A stretch of DNA of 5,015 nucleotides, from contig KL569105.1 of assembly GCA_000715635.1 (NCBI GenBank), positions 37,097 to 42,111 of the forward strand. Direction: 5' to 3'. This document shows positions 1 to 5,015 of this stretch, in pieces. Each line of letters opens with the position of its first letter. Within the stretch, counting starts at the first letter, position 1. The stretch comes from Streptomyces violaceus (GTDB lineage Bacteria; Actinomycetota; Actinomycetes; Streptomycetales; Streptomycetaceae). The notes under the pieces are model-generated. The model made no database searches and had not been told where the DNA came from. It saw only the letters and a program-made list of their open reading frames with translations. A program made the translations under genes and the position numbers.

Positions 1-75
1 GGCGGGGACGGTGACGACCGCGGCGGTCAGCAGCAGCGCGGCCAGGGGTCTGAGCACTCGTTTCCAGGGCAGCAT
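1..75 (-). CDS. Secreted protein, N-terminal signal peptide only (partial)
   Basis: The 3' part of this gene lies beyond the left edge, so only 25 codons are visible. They read as a classical Sec signal peptide: MLPWKRVLRP supplies a short basic n-region (K5, R6, R9), followed by a hydrophobic stretch of Leu, Ala and Val ending near Val-Pro-Ala. The start is ATG at 75-73, supported by a strong AAGGAG ribosome binding site at 89-84 with an 8-nt spacer. The mature protein should be exported, but nothing visible shows what it does. In some Streptomyces chromosomes I recall a secreted lipase or esterase near dnaE2, which makes a hydrolase a reasonable guess and no more. The gene runs in the same direction as the upstream marR gene. 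The 172-bp gap with a possible terminator and a regulatory palindrome suggests it has its own promoter. Confidence 0.75.
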   Translation of the reverse strand, partial: MLPWKRVLRPLAALLLTAAVVTVPA

Positions 76-122
76 CGAGTGATCTCCTTGCGGGTCAAGG
101 GAGGTGCGACGGCACGACGCCC

Positions 123-138
123 TGTGATCCGGATCACG
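123..138. promoter_or_regulatory. Crp-like palindromic site upstream of the secreted-protein gene
   Basis: GTGATCCGGATCAC at 124-137 is a perfect 14-bp palindrome. With its flanks it reads TGTGA-N6-TCACG, one base from the classical CRP consensus TGTGA-N6-TCACA. It also fits the GTG...CAC frame reported for Streptomyces Crp sites, with an A where that motif prefers G. It lies about 50 bp upstream of the secreted protein's ATG, where a regulator would act on that gene. No clear -35/-10 pair could be assigned nearby, so activation or repression cannot be inferred. The palindrome itself is seen; binding by Crp is inferred. Confidence 0.4.
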
Positions 139-150
139 AGGATGCTGTTC

Positions 151-192
151 ACTCGTCAAGTTACGAGCGAGTAGTCAAACTGGGAAGTTACG
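151..192. promoter_or_regulatory. Possible MarR half-sites and repeats upstream of the secreted-protein gene
   Basis: GTCAAGTTAC at 155-164 is identical to the ten bases at 745-754 inside the marR/cupin operator array. A second half-site, TAGTCAAAC, lies at 172-180, and a third, GGTCAAG, at 93-99 just upstream of the ribosome binding site. AAGTTACG occurs twice, at 158-165 and 185-192. The first half-site sits inside the inverted repeat CTCGT-N6-ACGAG (152-167). None forms the full CTTGAC/GTCAAG palindrome, so any MarR binding here would be weaker than at the array. Confidence 0.3.
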
Positions 193-199
193 CGTCAGT

Positions 200-227
200 A
201 AAAACTTCCAGCGACAACCGACGCCGG
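200..227 (-). terminator. Possible intrinsic terminator of the marR gene
   Basis: On the minus strand, 21 nt past the marR stop codon, CCGGCG (227-222) can pair with CGCTGG (213-208) to make a 6-bp stem with one G-U wobble and an 8-nt loop. Three bases later comes a run of five U (204-200). The stem is short, so termination may be partial and some transcription could continue into the downstream secreted-protein gene. Confidence 0.4.
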
Positions 228-247
228 CCGGCCCACCTGACGCCCCC

Positions 248-694
248 TCACCAGGCGGGCCGCACAGGACCTCGCGGCGCGATCCGCGACAACTGCTCCT
301 GCAGCACCCGCACCTCCCCCTCCCCCAGCACCGCGCCCCACTCCCGCACCGCCTCCGCAGCCGCCTCCTCGGCGGCCCGCGTGCAGGCCCACCCCCGCGC
401 GGTGAGCACGATCAGCCGCGCCCGCGCGTCCCCGGGGTGCGCCCGCCGTTCGGCGTATCCCTTGCGCACCATCTCGTCGACGAGCTGGCTCGCGGCCTGC
501 TTGGTCACCCCGAGATGGACGGCGAGGTCGGTGACCGTCGCGCCGTCCGGAGCGAGCCGGGCGAAGGCGAAGCCGTGCGCGGGCCGCACCCCCTCGAAGC
601 CGCGCGCGACCACGCCCTCGTGGATGCGTTGCGTAAGCCCGCCGGCGGTGGCGAGCAGGGCGGCGGACAGGGCCATGGCCTCGGAGTTCTGCAC
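248..694 (-). CDS. MarR-family winged-helix transcriptional regulator
   Basis: The product is a 148-residue DNA-binding regulator, the usual size for MarR proteins, which act as dimers. In order it shows an N-terminal helical region (about 5-45), a helix-turn-helix with TVTDLAVHLG at 53-62 and recognition helix VTKQAASQLVDEMVRKG at 63-79, and a wing whose HPGDARARL (86-94) keeps the conserved Asp and Arg of the family. C-terminal helices from about 100 would complete the dimer interface. The ligand cannot be told. The only cysteine is C104 in the C-terminal half, so an OhrR-type N-terminal redox Cys is absent. The chosen start is GTG at 694-692, with a weak, distant AAGGG upstream. ATG at 676-674 (residue 7) is a plausible alternative and would lose nothing of the fold. 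The gene is divergent from the cupin gene, and the shared gap contains a repeated palindrome, so autoregulation and control of the cupin gene are likely. Confidence 0.9.
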   Translation of the reverse strand: MQNSEAMALSAALLATAGGLTQRIHEGVVARGFEGVRPAHGFAFARLAPDGATVTDLAVHLGVTKQAASQLVDEMVRKGYAERRAHPGDARARLIVLTARGWACTRAAEEAAAEAVREWGAVLGEGEVRVLQEQLSRIAPRGPVRPAW

Positions 695-711
695 GCATGC
701 AATGAAACACC

Positions 712-771
712 CTTGACGTGACGGTCAAGCAGCTTGACCATATAGTCAAGTTACTTGACCAACTAGTCGAC
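712..771. promoter_or_regulatory. Operator array: three 21-bp-spaced CTTGAC-N6-GTCAAG units
   Basis: CTTGAC occurs at 712, 733 and 754, exactly 21 bp apart. Its reverse complement GTCAAG occurs at 724 and 745, with a degenerate GTCGAC at 766, also 21 bp apart. Each unit is thus an 18-bp palindrome with a 6-bp centre; the first two are perfect in their arms and the third is imperfect. Read in the other phase, the array contains GTCAAG-CAG-CTTGAC (724-738) and GTCAAG-TTA-CTTGAC (745-759). It fills most of the gap between the divergent marR and cupin genes and covers the plus-strand -10 box, as expected for repressor sites. A 21-bp period puts successive sites on the same DNA face, two helical turns apart. 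On the minus strand a possible marR -10 box, TATGGT (742-737), also falls inside the array, but its -35 is poor. The repeat is seen; the MarR protein as ligand is inferred from position. Confidence 0.8.
718..746 (+). promoter_or_regulatory. Likely promoter of the cupin gene
   Basis: GTGACG (718-723) and TATAGT (741-746) are separated by 17 bp and resemble a -35/-10 pair for the principal sigma factor (TTGAC, TANNNT). Transcription would start near 752-754, giving a leader of about 30 nt that includes the GGAGG ribosome binding site at 773-777. Both boxes lie inside the repeated palindrome array, so a bound repressor would block polymerase. Confidence 0.5.
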
Positions 772-782
772 CGGAGGCAGCC

Positions 783-1157
783 ATGCCCGTCATCCGCTCC
801 TCGGAAGCCGTCACGCACGAGATCCACGGCGCCCGTTTCGTCTCGTACGCCACACCGCTGAGCGGGAGCAAGGAGCTGTGCGCCTGGCGCGGTGAGATTC
901 CCGCCGGTCTCAAGGCTCCCGCGCACACGGTCAGCCGGGAGGAGATCTTCCATCTGCTCGACGGCGAGCTGCTGATCGCCCTCGACGGCCGCACCGACCG
1001 GATCGCGGCGGGCGACACGGTGATCATCAACCCCGGCGCCACCCTGACCGTCGAGAACCCCACCGACCGGACCGCGCACTCCTGGGTCACCACCTCCATC
1101 GGTCTGGAGGCCCGCCTGGCCGACGGCACCCGCATCGCGCCGCCGTGGGCCAACTGA
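783..1157 (+). CDS. Small single-domain cupin-fold protein
   Basis: This 124-residue protein has the size and pattern of a stand-alone cupin beta-barrel. The first cupin motif lies around PAGLKAPAHTVSREEIF (40-56) and leads into HLLDGELLIALDG (57-69). The second is GDTVIINPGATLTVEN (77-92). Canonical cupins bind a metal through two His and a Glu in motif 1 and a His in motif 2. Here motif 1 has H48, T49 where the second His is expected, and E53/E54, while motif 2 appears to have T89 in place of its His. A classic metal-dependent dioxygenase or isomerase role is therefore doubtful, and small-molecule binding or an altered metal site is possible. The start is ATG at 783 with GGAGG at 773-777, a 5-nt spacer. 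No signal peptide or membrane segment is visible, so it should be cytoplasmic. It is divergent from marR, probably that regulator's target, and ends 16 bp from the convergent imuB-like gene. Substrate and function are unknown. Confidence 0.88.
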   Translation: MPVIRSSEAVTHEIHGARFVSYATPLSGSKELCAWRGEIPAGLKAPAHTVSREEIFHLLDGELLIALDGRTDRIAAGDTVIINPGATLTVENPTDRTAHSWVTTSIGLEARLADGTRIAPPWAN

Positions 1158-1173
1158 CGTCACGTGGAAGGAT

Positions 1174-2157
1174 TCACGCCGCCAGTCCGCCTAGTCCCCC
1201 GGGCATCACCGCCCGCGGCCCGAACTTCGCTCGCGCGCGGTCCGCGACCTCCTCGACGCGGCGGGTCTTCTCGTCCACGGGGTCGAAGGTCAGCTGGTAG
1301 GAGGCCTGGTCGGCGGGGTCGAGCCCCTCGGCGCGCAGGACGATCGCACGCACCCGGGCGCGCTGCAGACCGAGCGCCTCGTACATGCCGTACGCGGTCC
1401 TGGTCAGCGCCGGCGAGTGCGCGGTCGGTTCGGTCAGCGTGCGGCTTCGGGTGGTGGCCGACCGGTCGGCGTAGCGCACGGTGAGAGTGAGCGTGCGGCA
1501 GACCTTGTCCAGGGCGCGCAGCCGGGCGCCGATCTCCTCGGCGGCCGACAGCAGCGCCCGGCGGTGCCGGTCCGGGTCCACTTCGTCGCGCTCGAAGGGG
1601 CGTTCCGTCGCGAGCGAGCGGGAGACGGCGTTCGGGACGACCCGGCCGCGGTCGACGCCGTTCGCCTTCTCGTGCAGCTCGCGGCCGGCCTTCGCGCCGA
1701 CCAGCCGCTGGAGCGTGGACAGCGGCGCGGCGGCGACCAGGCCGAGGGTGTCGAGGCCGTAGTCGCCCAGCGTACGGGCGGTCGCGGTGCCGACGCCGGG
1801 CAGCGCGGCGACGGGCTTCTCCGCGAGGAACTCCGCGATGGCGTCCCGCCCCTCGGGCACCGCGGACGTCACCCCGGGCACGGCGTCGCCCAGCGCGACA
1901 CGGGCCAGCATCGGCCCGGGTCCGGCGCCGATCACGCAGTCGACGCCGTACAGCGCGAGCGACCGCACCCGGATCACCGAGGCCAGTTCGACGGCGTCCC
2001 GTCCGAAGTACCGCTCGGCGCCCCGCAGGTCGGCCAGTGCCCCGTCCGGTGGCAGGGCCTGGACGACGGGCGTGAACTCCTCGAGCATCCCGAGCAGTCG
2101 GGGCAGATCGGCCTCGCGTGTCGGAGGCAGCTGGAAACGTACGCAGAGGATGGTCAT
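1174..2157 (-). CDS. ImuB-like, catalytically degenerate Y-family polymerase homologue
   Basis: The 327-residue product follows the Y-family (DinB/UmuC) layout without its active site. The N-terminal strand MTILCVRFQ has R7 where DinB has its first catalytic Asp. The later SIDEA-like segment is PDGALADLRGAERYFG (37-52), where D38 is followed by Gly rather than Glu. A helix-hairpin-helix lies at LPGVGTATARTLG (119-131), and a little-finger-like domain spans about 180-290. QLTF (288-291) sits where DinB/ImuB proteins carry their beta-clamp-binding QLxLF motif. It is therefore probably a non-polymerising adaptor that brings DnaE2 to the sliding clamp at damaged DNA, as known for ImuB. Classical ImuB is roughly 500 residues; this one ends only 36 residues after QLTF. 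The start chosen is ATG at 2157, overlapping the dnaE2 stop, with GGGGAG 6 nt upstream. A GTG at 2184 in the same frame would add nine residues but has less support. An alternative label is a general DinB-like protein. Confidence 0.85.
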   Translation of the reverse strand: MTILCVRFQLPPTREADLPRLLGMLEEFTPVVQALPPDGALADLRGAERYFGRDAVELASVIRVRSLALYGVDCVIGAGPGPMLARVALGDAVPGVTSAVPEGRDAIAEFLAEKPVAALPGVGTATARTLGDYGLDTLGLVAAAPLSTLQRLVGAKAGRELHEKANGVDRGRVVPNAVSRSLATERPFERDEVDPDRHRRALLSAAEEIGARLRALDKVCRTLTLTVRYADRSATTRSRTLTEPTAHSPALTRTAYGMYEALGLQRARVRAIVLRAEGLDPADQASYQLTFDPVDEKTRRVEEVADRARAKFGPRAVMPGGLGGLAA

Positions 2158-2169
2158 CCCGCACTCCCC
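2154..2169 (-). promoter_or_regulatory. dnaE2-imuB coupling junction: ATGA overlap with ribosome binding site
   Basis: The imuB-like ATG (2157-2155) and the dnaE2 TGA (2156-2154) share an ATGA. GGGGAG at 2169-2164, inside the last dnaE2 codons, has a 6-nt spacer to that ATG. This fixes the imuB-like start and implies translational coupling, so the two proteins are made from one message. Confidence 0.8.
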
Positions 2170-5015
2170 GGACTCTGGTGCCACAACTTCCGTCCCACCG
2201 CGGGTCCTTCGCCCGCGGGACGCAGATCGGCCCAGGGGTGCATCTCGTACCCCGTGGGCATGCGGATCTTCCGCTGCTCCATCGGATCCTGGGCAGCGGA
2301 GTCCGCCGGTTCGGGTGCCCCCTCCGAGCCGGCCAGCCGGGCCGCGACGCCCTCCAGGCCCTCCTCCCGGCGCACCTCCAGCAGTTCCGCGAGATTCCAG
2401 GCGGCGGCGCCCACCACGCTGAGGCTGCGCGGGCCGCGCCGCTGCACCACCCCGCGCACCAGCAGCAGCCAGGAGTGGAAGACGGTGTGGGCGCAGGCGT
2501 CGTGGGAGTCGTCGAAGAAGGCGAGGTCGACCAGGCCCGTGCCGTCGTCCAGGGTGGAGAAGATGACCCGCTTGCCGGACCGGATCGGCGGCGTCTGGGT
2601 GGCCGCCTTGGCGCCCGCGACCAGCACCGTCTCCCCGTGCCGGGCCTCGCGCAGCCGCCGCGCCGAGACCACGCCCAGCTCGTCGAGGAACCGCCGGTGG
2701 TCGTCCATCAAATGGCGCGAGGCGTCCATGGACAGCACGCCCAGCTCGGCACTGAGCCGCTCCGCCGAGGTGAGGTCGGGCAGCCCGGCCGGGGCGGTCT
2801 TCCGTCCTCCGGTCATCGGGAGCTGGCCGCCGCCCGCACCCCGCGCGCCCCGGTGCAGCTCGGTCAGATGCAGTTGCAGATCACGGCGGTTGGCGCCGAA
2901 CGCGTCCAGCGCTCCCACCTGTGCGAGCCGCTGGGCCAGCGGACGACTGGGCCGGCCGCGCTCCCAGAAGTCGACCAGCGAGGCGTACGGCTGCCCCTCG
3001 GCGATCCGCGCCGCCTCGGCCTCACTGATGCCGTGCACGTCGGAAAGCGCCAGCCGCAGCCCCCACTTACCGGACACCAGTTCGATACGATGTGCGACGC
3101 CCGACGCGTTCACATCCAATGGCAGCACCGGCACACCCCGCCGCCGCGCGTCCGCCAGGAGCAGCCGCTTCGGATACATCCCGGGATCATGTGTCAGCAG
3201 CCCGGCATAGAAAGCGGCCGGATGATGCGCTTTCAGCCACGCCGACTGGTACGTCGGCACGGCGAAGGCGACCGCGTGCGCCTTGCAGAAGCCGTACGAC
3301 CCGAAGGCCTCGACGATCTCCCAGGTCCGCTGAATCGTTTCCGCGTCATAGCCCCGGGCCGCCGCGTGCTGCGCGAACCACACCTTGATCCGCCCCTGCG
3401 ACTCCGGATCCGACAACCCCCGCCGCACCCGGTCCGCTTCACCACGCCCGCACCTGGTCATGATGTCGACGATGTCGATGATCTGCTCGTGGAAGACGAC
3501 GACCCCGTACGTCTCCTTCAGCGGCTCCTCCAGATCCGGGTGCGGATAGCGGATCGGCGCCCGCCCGTGCCGCGCCTCGATGAACGGCCGCACCATGTCG
3601 GCGGCGACCGGCCCGGGCCGGAACAGCGAGATGTCGACGACGAGATCGTGGAAGGTGGCCGGCTGGAGCCGACCGACCAGGTCCCGCTGCCCCGGCGACT
3701 CGATCTGGAAGCACCCGAGCGTCTCGGCGGACCGCACCAGCCGGTACGTCTCCGGATCCCCCGGCGCCAGGGCATCCAGGTCAACCCTGACACCCGACAC
3801 CCGCTCCACTTCCTCCACGGCGTGCGCCATCGCCGACTGCATCCGCACCCCCAGCACGTCCAGCTTCAGCAGCCCGAGGTCCTCGACGTCGTCCTTGTCG
3901 AACTGCGACATCGGAAACCCCTCGCCGCTGGTCGGCATGACCGGCGTACGCGCGAGCAGCGAGGCGTCCGAGAGCAGCACCCCGCACGGATGCATGGCCA
4001 CCCCGCGCGGCAGGGCGTCCAGCCCCTCGACCAGCTCCCACAGCCGCCCGTACTTCTCCTTCTCCCCCGCCAGCGCACGCAGCTCGGGCAGTTCCTCCAG
4101 TGCCGCACGGGCGTCCCGCGCCCGAATATGGGGAAACGACTTGGCGACCCGGTCGATCTCGGCCGGGTCCATGGACAGGGCGGCCCCCACATCCCGGATC
4201 GCGTGCCGCACGCGATACGTCTCCGGCATCGCGACCGTCGCGACCCGCTCGGTGCCGAACCGGCCGATGATCGCGCGGTAGACCTCCAGCCGGCGCGCGG
4301 ACTCCACGTCGATGTCGATGTCGGGCAGCACGACCCGCTCCTTCGACAGGAACCGCTCCATCAGCAGCCGGTGCTCGATCGGATCGGCGTGCGCGATCCC
4401 GAGCAGATGGTTGACGAGCGACCCCGCCCCGGACCCCCGGGCGGCGACCCGGATCCCCATCCCCCGCACATCGTCGACCACTTGGGCAACGGTCAAAAAA
4501 TAAGAGGCGAAGCCATGGTGGGCGATGATGTCCAGCTCATGGTGCATCCGCTCCCAGTACTCCCGCCGCCGGTCGTACCCGCGCGACACCATCCCCGCCA
4601 CCGCCCGCGAGGCCAGCGTCCGCTGGGCGGTGCGGCGGTCGGCGCCGACCAGGTGCGGTTCGGGGAAGTGGACGGTACCGATCCCGAGGTCGTCCTCGGG
4701 ATCGACCAGGCACTCGGCGGCCGTGGCCTCGGTCTGCTCCACCAGCCGATGAGCGGTGTCCCGCCGGAACCCCGCGGCCTCCACGACCCGCTCCGCCACC
4801 TCGAACATGGCCCCCGCCCCCTTGAGCCAGGCCTCGCCGGAATCCAGTTCCTTGGTCGGGTCGATGGGCACCAGACGCCGGGCGGCGTCCAGGACGTCGG
4901 CGACCGGCCCCAGCCCCGAGTCGGCGTACCGTACGGCGTTGCTGAGCACGGGCCGGATCCGCTGCTCGGCGGCGAACCCGACGGTGCGGGCGGCCAGCCG
5001 CAGGGACCCTGGACC
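2154..5015 (-). CDS. dnaE2: DnaE2, error-prone DNA polymerase III alpha subunit (partial, N-terminus missing)
   Basis: The reading frame is open to the right edge, showing 953 C-terminal residues; by comparison with about 1,100-residue homologues, some 150-250 residues (most of the PHP domain) are missing. In visible numbering, the first ~90 residues are the PHP end (AARTVGFAAEQRIRPVLS). The palm follows, with RGSGAGS (193-199), the catalytic PDIDIDVE (231-238; D234 and D236) and the third Asp, D386, in KLDVLG. The 150-residue gap from D236 to D386 matches the 152 in E. coli DnaE (D403, D555). Further C-family motifs are FRPGP (465-469), YGVVVFHEQI (503-512) and SYGFCKAHAVAFAVPTYQSAW (573-593). 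A helix-hairpin-helix region lies near 676-712 and an OB-fold at about 795-872. The tau-binding domain of replicative DnaE1 is absent; this and the ImuB-like partner mark it as DnaE2. It performs translesion synthesis in the cytoplasm. QLPMT (731-735) may be a weak clamp-binding site. The promoter, and any LexA site, lies outside the window. Confidence 0.95.
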   Translation of the reverse strand, partial: GPGSLRLAARTVGFAAEQRIRPVLSNAVRYADSGLGPVADVLDAARRLVPIDPTKELDSGEAWLKGAGAMFEVAERVVEAAGFRRDTAHRLVEQTEATAAECLVDPEDDLGIGTVHFPEPHLVGADRRTAQRTLASRAVAGMVSRGYDRRREYWERMHHELDIIAHHGFASYFLTVAQVVDDVRGMGIRVAARGSGAGSLVNHLLGIAHADPIEHRLLMERFLSKERVVLPDIDIDVESARRLEVYRAIIGRFGTERVATVAMPETYRVRHAIRDVGAALSMDPAEIDRVAKSFPHIRARDARAALEELPELRALAGEKEKYGRLWELVEGLDALPRGVAMHPCGVLLSDASLLARTPVMPTSGEGFPMSQFDKDDVEDLGLLKLDVLGVRMQSAMAHAVEEVERVSGVRVDLDALAPGDPETYRLVRSAETLGCFQIESPGQRDLVGRLQPATFHDLVVDISLFRPGPVAADMVRPFIEARHGRAPIRYPHPDLEEPLKETYGVVVFHEQIIDIVDIMTRCGRGEADRVRRGLSDPESQGRIKVWFAQHAAARGYDAETIQRTWEIVEAFGSYGFCKAHAVAFAVPTYQSAWLKAHHPAAFYAGLLTHDPGMYPKRLLLADARRRGVPVLPLDVNASGVAHRIELVSGKWGLRLALSDVHGISEAEAARIAEGQPYASLVDFWERGRPSRPLAQRLAQVGALDAFGANRRDLQLHLTELHRGARGAGGGQLPMTGGRKTAPAGLPDLTSAERLSAELGVLSMDASRHLMDDHRRFLDELGVVSARRLREARHGETVLVAGAKAATQTPPIRSGKRVIFSTLDDGTGLVDLAFFDDSHDACAHTVFHSWLLLVRGVVQRRGPRSLSVVGAAAWNLAELLEVRREEGLEGVAARLAGSEGAPEPADSAAQDPMEQRKIRMPTGYEMHPWADLRPAGEGPAVGRKLWHQSPGSAG

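Noticed and set aside
195..1163. 322-codon minus-strand open frame covering both marR and the cupin gene
   Set aside because: It runs antisense to the cupin gene, then through the operator array, then out of frame through marR. Its product is Gly/Arg/Ala-rich with no domain.
1155..1173. Palindromes TGACGTCA and CACGTG in the convergent cupin/imuB gap, considered as terminator or operator
   Set aside because: They are too short and lack a U-tract for an intrinsic terminator, and they lie at gene ends rather than in a promoter. No regulator is implied.
1160..2164. 334-codon minus-strand open frame over the imuB-like gene
   Set aside because: It is a frame-shifted shadow of the same strand with Arg/Pro-rich sequence. 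The neighbouring frame gives a clear Y-family-like protein with a ribosome binding site.
1417..3210. Long 597-codon open frame on the plus strand opposite imuB and dnaE2
   Set aside because: It spans two well-supported minus-strand genes and their junction. Its protein is low-complexity Arg, Ser, Pro and Gly with no recognisable domain, a common antisense artefact in high-GC DNA.
3462..3482. Repeated GATGTCGA units, and similar ones near 4308-4325, considered as short tandem repeats
   Set aside because: They encode the conserved Asp/Ile segments of DnaE2 (IDIVDIM and PDIDIDVE). The repetition follows from the protein motif and GC-rich codon choice.
2154..4949. Starting dnaE2 at the internal GTG at 4949
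   Set aside because: The frame stays open to 5015 and the extra 22 residues match the end of the PHP domain seen in DnaE2 proteins. The true start is outside the window.

Overview
The window looks like a high-GC actinomycete chromosome, most likely Streptomyces or a close relative. Codons end almost always in G or C, intergenic gaps are short, and the largest protein is an actinobacterial-type DnaE2. This assignment is inferred from composition and protein character; no database search was possible.

Left part (1-1157): a secreted protein begins on the minus strand and runs off the left edge, with only its 25-residue signal-peptide start visible. A 172-bp gap follows (76-247). It holds a Crp-like palindrome, several GTCAA half-sites and a possible terminator for the next gene. 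Next is a MarR-family regulator on the minus strand, divergent from a small plus-strand cupin-fold protein. The 88-bp gap between those two carries a striking operator array: three copies of CTTGAC-N6-GTCAAG in tandem, repeating every 21 bp and overlapping the cupin promoter. The simplest reading is an autoregulated MarR/cupin pair, possibly also controlling the secreted gene.

Right part (1174-5015): a two-gene minus-strand unit converges on the cupin gene. The upstream gene is dnaE2 (error-prone C-family DNA polymerase alpha subunit), missing about its first 150-250 residues beyond the right edge. Its stop codon overlaps the start of a Y-family polymerase-like protein in an ATGA junction with its own ribosome binding site. 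That second protein has lost the Y-family catalytic acids but keeps a clamp-binding-like QLTF motif, as ImuB proteins do. It is much shorter than classical ImuB. Together they resemble the ImuB-DnaE2 mutasome used for damage tolerance, here in dnaE2-imuB order with no imuA gene between them.

There is no sign of a mobile element, CRISPR array, tRNA or rRNA. The genes are largely ordinary chromosomal ones. The most notable features are the 21-bp-phased operator array and the compact, catalytically degenerate ImuB-like protein.
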